Of a stretch of 18,015 nt of DNA, positions 12,547 through 18,015 are shown one piece after another (position 1 is the stretch's first letter; every line of letters begins with the position of its first letter). A program made the position numbers and the translations under genes. The notes beneath the pieces are model-generated. The model saw only the letters and a list, made by a program, of their open reading frames with translations. It was not told the DNA's origin and did not search any database. The DNA comes from an uncultured Alphaproteobacteria bacterium (GTDB lineage: Bacteria > Pseudomonadota > Alphaproteobacteria > Rhizobiales > Beijerinckiaceae), in assembly GCA_937903315.1 (NCBI GenBank), contig CALCZO010000140.1, positions 1 to 18,015 on the forward strand, read 5' to 3'.

Positions 12547-15126
12547 ATGATGATGGCGATTGATCGGGACACTTCGACTGCAACGCGCACGCCAAAAGCG
12601 CGCCGGTCGAAGGGACTCTTGACAGTAGGACTTGTCGGCGCGCTGGCATCTGTGGTGCTGACCGCTCCTGCCTTTGCGCAGACAGTGACCGTTCAGGGCA
12701 ACAGCCGGACGGACACGGACACGATCCGCTCCTACCTCCAGCTCGCGCCCGGCCAGTCGTATACGGCGGCCCGGATCGATCAGGCGATGAAGGACCTTTA
12801 TGCCACCGGCCTGTTCTCGGATGTGCGGATTTCGCGCGCCGGCAATGGTGTCGTGGTCCGCGTGACGGAAAATACCGTCATCAACCGCGTCAGCTTCGAG
12901 GGCAACAGCAAGGTCAAGACCGAGCTGCTGCAGGGCGAGATCCAGAGCCGGTCGCGCGGCCCCTACAGCCAGGCGCTCGTCGACAACGACGTGCAGCGGC
13001 TGATGGAGATCTATCGCCGGTCGGGGCGTGGCGACGCGCAGATTTCGGCCCGCACGGCGACCGCCGCGAATGGCCGCGTCGACGTCACCTATGTCATCAA
13101 GGAAGGCTCCAAGACCGGTATTTCCGCGATCGAGTTCGTCGGCAACCGCGCCTATTCGGCCGGCAAGCTGCGCAATCTCATGGAGACGTCGGAATCGGGC
13201 CTGTTCGGCTTCTTCAAGAGCACCGACATTTATGATCCGGACCGTCTGGCGTCGGATCTCGACCGCATTCGCCGCTTCTATCTCAAGAACGGTTATGCGG
13301 ATTTCCGCGTGCTGTCCTCGGGTGCCGAATATGATCCGGTCAAGAAGGGCTATGTCGTTTCCATCGCCATCGAGGAAGGCGAGCAGTATCGCGTCGCCGG
13401 TGTCGACGTTGATTCCCGCGTCCGCGATGTCGACTCCGCGCAGCTGCGCCGCGTCGTCCGCACCTCGACCGGCGATGTCTACAATGCCGAGGCGGTCGAA
13501 AAGTCGGTCGAGGCGCTGGCTGGCGAAACCGCCAAGCGCGGCTACGCCTTTACCCAGGTCCGCCCGCGCGGCGACCGTGATCCCGCAACCCGGACCGTCA
13601 ACATCGTCTATTCGGTCGAGGAAGGCCCGCGCGTTTATGTCGAGCGCATCAACGTGCGCGGCAACACCCGCACCCGCGACAACGTCATCCGCCGCGAATT
13701 CGAGATGGGCGAGGGCGATGCCTATAACAAGGTTTATGTTGACCGTGCCGAACGTCGCCTGAAGGCGCTGGGCTATTTCAAGACCGTCAAGGTGTCGAGC
13801 GAGCAGGGCTCCGCCCCCGATCGCGTCGTCGTCAACGTGGATGTCGAGGATCAGTCGACCGGGTCGTTCTCGATCGCCGGCGGCTACTCGACCACGGACG
13901 GCATGCTGGCCGAGGCATCGATTCAGGAAAACAATTTCCTCGGTCGCGGCCAGTTCGTGAAGGTCTCGGTGTCGAACGGCCAGCGCGCTCGCGGCGCGGA
14001 GTTCTCGTTCACCGAGCCGTTCTTCCTGGACCGTCGTCTGGCGGCCGGGTTCGATATCTTCTCCAAGCAGACGTTCAACAGCCAGTTCGCGCGGCATGAA
14101 ACCCGCACCACCGGTGGTACGCTGCGTATGTCGCTGCCGTTCAACGAGGAATTCTCGGTCGGCGTGCGGTATTCGCTGTATTCGCAGAAGCTGACGATCC
14201 CGAACGAATATGACCGTCCGTACAACGATTGTAGCAGCCCGCTTGGCGACGGAATTACCACCGTCAACGGCCTGAACTACTGCATGTACAACGGCGAGGC
14301 GTCGATCGCGGTGAAGGAAGCGCAGGGCTCGACGATCACGTCGCTGGCCGGCCTGACCTTCCTCTATAATTCGCTCGACAACCCGCGCAATCCGACCAGC
14401 GGCATCTACGCCGAACTGCGTCCGGAAGTCGCCGGCCTTGGCGGCGACAGCAAGTTCTTCCGCTTTACCGGCGACATGCGCTATTACTATCCGATCTCGG
14501 ATGAGATCACCGGTATCCTGCGCGTTCAGGGTGGTCACATCGCCGGCTTCGGCGGCGGCACCAAGGGCGCTCTGGGAAGCGTCGGCGGCGATGTCCGCAT
14601 GATCGATCACTTCTTCCTTGGACCGACGCTGGTGCGCGGCTTCTCGCCGGGCGGTATCGGTCCGCGCGACATGAACGCCGATCCGTCGGGCAATTCGTTG
14701 GGTGGAACGTCCTATTACGGCGTCTCGGCCGAAGCGCAGTTCGACATTCCGTTCCTGCCGCGGGAACTGGGCCTGCGCGGCGCGGTGTTCGCCGATGCCG
14801 GCACGGTCTTCGGCTACAAGGGTGCCCGCTATTTCGACATCAACCAGAACGGCGTGATCGACGGCGTCGGGGCTGGCGGGGTGTGTGCCCTGTCTGGATC
14901 AACCCTGTTTGCTCCGCAGAGCGAATGCGCCAACGTGCGTGACAAGAACATGATCCGGTCGTCGGTCGGTGCCAGCGTGTTGTGGCAGTCGCCGCTCGGG
15001 CCGATCCGGTTCGACTACGCTTATGCCCTGACCAAGGACAAGGGTCTGCTCGATCCGACCACTGGTCTGCGCTTCGGCAAGGATCAGCTTCAGGCCTTCC
15101 GCTTCTCCGGCGGCGCCCGGTTCTAA
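12547..15126 (+). CDS. bamA: Outer membrane protein assembly factor BamA
   Basis: BamA is the core of the BAM complex that folds beta-barrel proteins into the outer membrane. The 859 residues start with a signal peptide (basic region ~13-22, hydrophobic ~23-42, cleavage likely after AFA at 42-44). Five POTRA domains follow, at about 46-110, 111-189, 190-281, 282-361 and 362-438. The 16-strand Omp85 barrel spans ~440-859 and includes the VRGF lid motif at 696-699 and a C-terminal Phe. Two cysteine pairs (562/579 and 780/794) lie in predicted surface segments, and DINQNGVIDG (764-773) resembles a calcium-binding loop. The start is uncertain: ATG 12547 (then 12550, 12553) gives the most normal signal peptide, with AGG seven bases upstream; ATG 12499 and GTG 12469 would add 16 or 26 residues. 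Confidence 0.96.
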   Translation: MMMAIDRDTSTATRTPKARRSKGLLTVGLVGALASVVLTAPAFAQTVTVQGNSRTDTDTIRSYLQLAPGQSYTAARIDQAMKDLYATGLFSDVRISRAGNGVVVRVTENTVINRVSFEGNSKVKTELLQGEIQSRSRGPYSQALVDNDVQRLMEIYRRSGRGDAQISARTATAANGRVDVTYVIKEGSKTGISAIEFVGNRAYSAGKLRNLMETSESGLFGFFKSTDIYDPDRLASDLDRIRRFYLKNGYADFRVLSSGAEYDPVKKGYVVSIAIEEGEQYRVAGVDVDSRVRDVDSAQLRRVVRTSTGDVYNAEAVEKSVEALAGETAKRGYAFTQVRPRGDRDPATRTVNIVYSVEEGPRVYVERINVRGNTRTRDNVIRREFEMGEGDAYNKVYVDRAERRLKALGYFKTVKVSSEQGSAPDRVVVNVDVEDQSTGSFSIAGGYSTTDGMLAEASIQENNFLGRGQFVKVSVSNGQRARGAEFSFTEPFFLDRRLAAGFDIFSKQTFNSQFARHETRTTGGTLRMSLPFNEEFSVGVRYSLYSQKLTIPNEYDRPYNDCSSPLGDGITTVNGLNYCMYNGEASIAVKEAQGSTITSLAGLTFLYNSLDNPRNPTSGIYAELRPEVAGLGGDSKFFRFTGDMRYYYPISDEITGILRVQGGHIAGFGGGTKGALGSVGGDVRMIDHFFLGPTLVRGFSPGGIGPRDMNADPSGNSLGGTSYYGVSAEAQFDIPFLPRELGLRGAVFADAGTVFGYKGARYFDINQNGVIDGVGAGGVCALSGSTLFAPQSECANVRDKNMIRSSVGASVLWQSPLGPIRFDYAYALTKDKGLLDPTTGLRFGKDQLQAFRFSGGARF

Positions 15127-15136
15127 GCGTTGCAGT

Positions 15137-15169
15137 GTGGCAGGGCGGATCGCTCTGCCACCGGCCTTT
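15137..15169 (+). terminator. Strong hairpin between bamA and lpxD (partial terminator?)
   Basis: GTGGCAGGGC (15137-15146) pairs with GCTCTGCCAC (15152-15161) as a 10-bp stem with one G-T wobble and loop GGATC. The tail CGGCCTTTC has only three T residues. It fills most of the 55-base gap and ends ten bases before the lpxD ribosome binding site. A partial attenuator or a 3'-end stabiliser of the bamA message both fit. Confidence 0.5.
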
Positions 15170-15181
15170 CAGGACGTTAGC

Positions 15182-16222
15182 ATGACGGCTCCGGCCTTTT
15201 TCCCTGCGCCCGAGCGCGTGACCATCGCGACCCTGATTGAATGGACCGGCGCCAGCGTCGATGCATCGGTGGATCGTACCCTGACGGTGGATTCCGTCGC
15301 GCCGCTCGAAAGCGCGCGGGCGGGGGACCTGACCTTTCTCGAAAACCCCGCCTATGCCGAAGCGGCCGCAACAACCGGCGCGACCGCCTGTTTCATCGCG
15401 CCGCGGCTGGTCGAGAAACTCGCTCCCGGTGTCGTGGCGCTGGTCTCGAACGAGCCGTACCGGGCCTATGCTCGCGCGGCGGGGCGGCTGTATCCCGCGG
15501 CGCTGTGCCCCGGCTCGCAATTCGGCGCGGTCGGCGTTTCGCCGGGCGCATTCGTGCATGCGACCGCCCGGCTGGAAGATGGCGTCACCGTCGATCCCGG
15601 CGCGGTGATCGGACCCGGCGCCGAAATCGGCGCACGGACGGTGGTCGGTTCGGGTGCGCTGGTCGGGCAGGGGGTGAAGATCGGCCGTGATTCATCGATC
15701 GGCCCCGGCGTCACGCTCCAGCATTGCTTTATCGGCAACCGCGTGATCGTTCATCCCGGCGCGCGGCTGGGACAGGACGGATTCGGATTTGCCATGGGGC
15801 CTGGCGGGCATCTCAAGGTCCCGCAGGTCGGCCGGGTCATCGTTCAGGATGATGTCGAGATCGGCGCCAACACCACCATCGATCGCGGCACCACCCGTGA
15901 TACGGTGATCGGTGAGGGCACCAAGATCGATAACCTCGTCCAGATTGGCCACAACGTGACGGTCGGGCGTCATTGCGTCATCGTCTCGCATGTTGGCATT
16001 TCCGGGTCGTCGACCCTGGAGGATTACGTCGTGCTCGGCGGGCAGGTCGGTATTGCCGGCCATATCCGCATCGGCATGGGCGCGCAGGTGGGTGCCCAGT
16101 CGGGCGTCATGAGCAATCTGGCGGCGGGTGGGCGATACCTTGGCTCTCCGGCCAAGAATGCCCGCCAGACGATGCGCGAGGTCGCGGCGCTGTCGCGTCT
16201 CGCTGAGCGGAAGAAGGACTGA
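15182..16222 (+). CDS. lpxD: UDP-3-O-acyl-glucosamine N-acyltransferase
   Basis: LpxD transfers a second 3-hydroxyacyl chain from acyl-ACP to the 2-amino group of UDP-3-O-acyl-glucosamine, the third step of lipid A synthesis, in the cytoplasm. The protein has 346 residues. The N-terminal uridine-binding domain (1 to ~115) is followed by a left-handed beta-helix of hexapeptide repeats (~118-315), and a C-terminal helix ends in a basic AERKKD tail. The catalytic His257 lies in VQIGHNV, and LGQDGFGFA (196-204) and EIGANTTIDRGTT (226-238) are family blocks. ATG 15182 is chosen because AGGA lies seven bases upstream; an earlier in-frame GTG at 15137 would add 15 residues encoded by the intergenic hairpin. 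fabZ follows after 41 bases. Confidence 0.97.
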   Translation: MTAPAFFPAPERVTIATLIEWTGASVDASVDRTLTVDSVAPLESARAGDLTFLENPAYAEAAATTGATACFIAPRLVEKLAPGVVALVSNEPYRAYARAAGRLYPAALCPGSQFGAVGVSPGAFVHATARLEDGVTVDPGAVIGPGAEIGARTVVGSGALVGQGVKIGRDSSIGPGVTLQHCFIGNRVIVHPGARLGQDGFGFAMGPGGHLKVPQVGRVIVQDDVEIGANTTIDRGTTRDTVIGEGTKIDNLVQIGHNVTVGRHCVIVSHVGISGSSTLEDYVVLGGQVGIAGHIRIGMGAQVGAQSGVMSNLAAGGRYLGSPAKNARQTMREVAALSRLAERKKD

Positions 16223-16263
16223 GGCGAGCGACAAGCTGCCGGGAACCACGACAAGAGGCGGGC

Positions 16264-16725
16264 ATGACGGAACAGGGGAGCGAACTCGGGTATATCGACA
16301 TCCAGCGGCTGATGGATCTGTTGCCGCATCGGTATCCGTTCCTGCTGGTCGACAAGATCATCAATGTGAAGGGCGACGAAAGCGGCGTCGGCATCAAGAA
16401 TGTGACGGCGAACGAGCCGCAGTTCAGCGGCCATTTTCCCGCCCAGCCGATCATGCCCGGTGTTCTGATGATCGAGGGCATGGCCCAGACGGCGGGCGCC
16501 ATGTGCGTGGCGTCGCGGCCGCCCGGCACGAAGCTGCGTGCCGTCTATTTCATGACCATCGACAACGTGAAGTTCAGAAAGCCGGTGATTCCCGGCGATA
16601 CGCTCGAATATCACATGACCAAGACGGCTCATCGCCGCAACATGTGGTGGTTCAGCGGGGTGGCCATGGTGGCCGGCCAGAAGGTTGCTGAGGCCGAAGT
16701 CAGCGCCATGCTCGTGGAGATCTGA
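16264..16725 (+). CDS. fabZ: (3R)-hydroxyacyl-ACP dehydratase FabZ
   Basis: FabZ removes water from 3-hydroxyacyl-ACP to give trans-2-enoyl-ACP in fatty acid elongation. It competes with LpxA and LpxD for the same 3-hydroxyacyl-ACP pool, which explains its place between them. The 153-residue single hot-dog domain has LLPHRYPFLLVDKI (19-32), the catalytic His57 in SGHFP and catalytic Glu71 in MIEGMAQ. These residues come from opposite subunits of the dimer in the family. ATG 16264 is preceded by AAGAGG with about five bases of spacing. Its TGA shares one base with the ATG of lpxA, so translation of the two is probably coupled. No unusual features. Confidence 0.98.
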   Translation: MTEQGSELGYIDIQRLMDLLPHRYPFLLVDKIINVKGDESGVGIKNVTANEPQFSGHFPAQPIMPGVLMIEGMAQTAGAMCVASRPPGTKLRAVYFMTIDNVKFRKPVIPGDTLEYHMTKTAHRRNMWWFSGVAMVAGQKVAEAEVSAMLVEI

Positions 16726-17528
16726 TGTCCGGCAAGATCCACCCCACCGCTGTCATCGAAGATGGCGCGATCATCGGAGCCGATTGCGAGATCGGACCCT
16801 TCTGCCACATCGGTCCCGAGGTCCGGCTGGGCGACGGCGCGATCCTGAAAAGTCATGTTGCCGTGGCCGGGGCGACGACGATCGGCCCGAATGCCCGGAT
16901 ATTTCCGTTCGCGTCGGTGGGTCACCAGCCACAGGACCTGAAATATCATGGCGAGCCGGTGACGCTCAGCATCGGGTCCAATGTGATCATCCGCGAGGGC
17001 GTGACGATCAACCCGGGCACCGAAGGCGGCGGCTTCAAGACGGTGATCGGCGACAACTGCGCCTTTCTGGCCAACGCGCACATCGGCCATGATTGCCATG
17101 TCGGCAACAACGTCATTCTCGTCAACAACGTGCTGCTCGCCGGCCATGTCACGGTCTACGATTTTGCCATCTGCGCCGGCGGCGCCGGGGTGATCCAGTA
17201 CACCCGCATCGGCCAGCACTCGTTCGTCGGCGGCTTTACGGGGATGGAAAACGACCTGATCCCCTACGGGCTGGCGATCGGCAACCGGGCCCATCTGGCC
17301 GGGCTGAACATGGTCGGCCTGCGCCGTCGCAATTTCTCGCGCGAGGCAATCCACGACCTGCGTCGTGCCTATCGGCTGCTGTTTGCCGAAGAAGGCACGC
17401 TGAAGGAGCGGGTCGAGGATGTCGCGGCGGAATTCAAGGGCCACGCCCAGGTTGAGGAAATTCTCGATTTCATCCGTGTCGGCGGGGACCGCGCGATTTG
17501 CCAGCCGCGTCGCGACGCGGAGAGCTGA
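16725..17528 (+). CDS. lpxA: Acyl-ACP:UDP-N-acetylglucosamine O-acyltransferase
   Basis: LpxA carries out the first step of lipid A synthesis: transfer of a 3-hydroxyacyl chain from ACP to the 3-OH of UDP-GlcNAc. The 267 residues are standard. The left-handed beta-helix of hexapeptide repeats covers ~1-185 and a helical C-terminal region ~190-267. The general-base His122 lies in AHIGHDC (E. coli His125). Lys73 in QDLKY and His141 in LAGH match E. coli Lys76 and His144. Two other aligned E. coli positions differ: His99 is Asn96 and His160 is Ile157. The chain-length-ruler region keeps VGG (168-170, E. coli 171-173). ATG 16725 overlaps the fabZ stop. lpxB starts only 3 bases after its stop, with no lpxI between. 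Confidence 0.97.
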   Translation: MSGKIHPTAVIEDGAIIGADCEIGPFCHIGPEVRLGDGAILKSHVAVAGATTIGPNARIFPFASVGHQPQDLKYHGEPVTLSIGSNVIIREGVTINPGTEGGGFKTVIGDNCAFLANAHIGHDCHVGNNVILVNNVLLAGHVTVYDFAICAGGAGVIQYTRIGQHSFVGGFTGMENDLIPYGLAIGNRAHLAGLNMVGLRRRNFSREAIHDLRRAYRLLFAEEGTLKERVEDVAAEFKGHAQVEEILDFIRVGGDRAICQPRRDAES

Positions 17529-17531
17529 CCC

Positions 17532-18015
17532 ATGACCGCTGGCACCGGCGGGCCGCTGAAGGTCTTTGTGGTGGCTGGTGAACCCTCGGGCGATGCGCTC
17601 GGGACCAAGTTGATGCGGTCCCTGCGCACCAGCCGCTGGAATGTCCGGTTTGTCGGCGTCGGCGGTGCGGGTATGGAATCCGAAGGGCTGCAAAGCCTGT
17701 TTCCGATGGCCGATATCGCGGTCATGGGCTTCCTGCCGGTCCTTCGTCGCCTGCCGACCCTGCTGGAGCGCATCCGCCGCACGGCCGCTGCGGCCATTGC
17801 CGAAGCGCCGGACGTCGTGGTGCTGATCGACAGCCCCGACTTCACCCATCGCGTGGCACGGAAAATCCGCGCGGCCGTGCCGTCGGTCCCGATCATCGAT
17901 TACGTCTCGCCCACGGTGTGGGGCTGGCGTCCGGGGCGCGCGCGCGCCATGCGGGCCTATTTCGACCACGTTCTCGCCGTGCTGCCGTTCGAGCCGGCGG
18001 CGCACGCGCGCCTCG
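17532..18015 (+). CDS. lpxB: Lipid-A-disaccharide synthase, 3' truncated by the window edge
   Basis: LpxB is a GT19 glycosyltransferase that joins UDP-2,3-diacylglucosamine and lipid X into the tetra-acyl disaccharide 1-phosphate at the inner face of the inner membrane. Only the first 161 residues are in the window and the frame is open at its end, so this gene is easily missed. Family blocks are VVAGEPSGD (13-21), VGVGGAGM (41-48), IDSPDF with conserved Asp100, YVSPTVWGWRPGRA (124-137) and VLAVLPFEP (147-155). The membrane-inserting helix region ~60-85 reads AVMGFLPVLRRLP. ATG 17532 follows GGAGAG, which lies in the end of lpxA with seven bases of spacing, so it is clearly in the same operon as lpxA. 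Confidence 0.96.
   Translation, partial: MTAGTGGPLKVFVVAGEPSGDALGTKLMRSLRTSRWNVRFVGVGGAGMESEGLQSLFPMADIAVMGFLPVLRRLPTLLERIRRTAAAAIAEAPDVVVLIDSPDFTHRVARKIRAAVPSVPIIDYVSPTVWGWRPGRARAMRAYFDHVLAVLPFEPAAHARL

Noticed and set aside
1..18015. CRISPR arrays, insertion sequences, tRNA or rRNA genes, phage or defence genes, or a novel multi-gene system.
   Set aside because: No spaced direct repeats, transposase motifs or RNA-gene signatures were seen. Every substantial coding frame maps to a known core gene, and codon use looks uniform.

Overview
The window is ordinary core-chromosome DNA of an alphaproteobacterium, most likely from the Hyphomicrobiales (Rhizobiales). This rests on high GC with strong G/C preference at third codon positions, the gene order from rpsB to lpxB, the RF2 N-terminus (MRAE..., with a +1 frameshift), and a helix-hairpin-helix-like C-terminal extension on ribosomal protein S2 that I associate with rhizobial proteins. 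All genes are on the + strand. I see no mobile element, CRISPR array, tRNA, rRNA or foreign-looking island, and no gap longer than 300 bases.

Layout. (i) Positions 1-3509 are peptidoglycan genes: the 3' part of a periplasmic N-acetylmuramoyl-L-alanine amidase, then the class A penicillin-binding protein PBP1A (mrcA). (ii) Positions 3592-4723 are prfB (release factor 2), split by a programmed +1 frameshift, so a naive reading starts it about 160 bases too late. (iii) Positions 4750-8351 are translation and nucleotide genes: rpsB, tsf, pyrH and frr. The junctions before and after rpsB and after tsf carry hairpins or terminators, and rpsB has a structured leader. (iv) Positions 8370-12353 are envelope-precursor genes: uppS, cdsA, dxr and rseP. 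uppS, cdsA and dxr overlap end to end. (v) Positions 12547-18015 are outer-membrane genes: bamA, lpxD, fabZ, lpxA and the 5' part of lpxB.

How the genes work together. dxr commits carbon to the MEP isoprenoid pathway, and uppS turns its products into the C55 carrier lipid used for peptidoglycan. cdsA makes CDP-diacylglycerol for phospholipids. fabZ supplies fatty acyl chains, and lpxA, lpxD and lpxB build the lipid A disaccharide. bamA inserts outer-membrane proteins, rseP cuts membrane-embedded regulators, and mrcA and the amidase build and trim the wall. The ribosomal and termination factors upstream tie envelope growth to protein synthesis.

I found no undescribed multi-gene system. The points worth a second look are local: the prfB recoding site, the S2 extension, overlapping terminator/promoter and alternative hairpins before rpsB, natural substitutions at active-site positions of Dxr and LpxA, a calcium-loop-like and cysteine-paired segment near the BamA C-terminus, and the absence of lpxI between lpxA and lpxB and of skp between bamA and lpxD.
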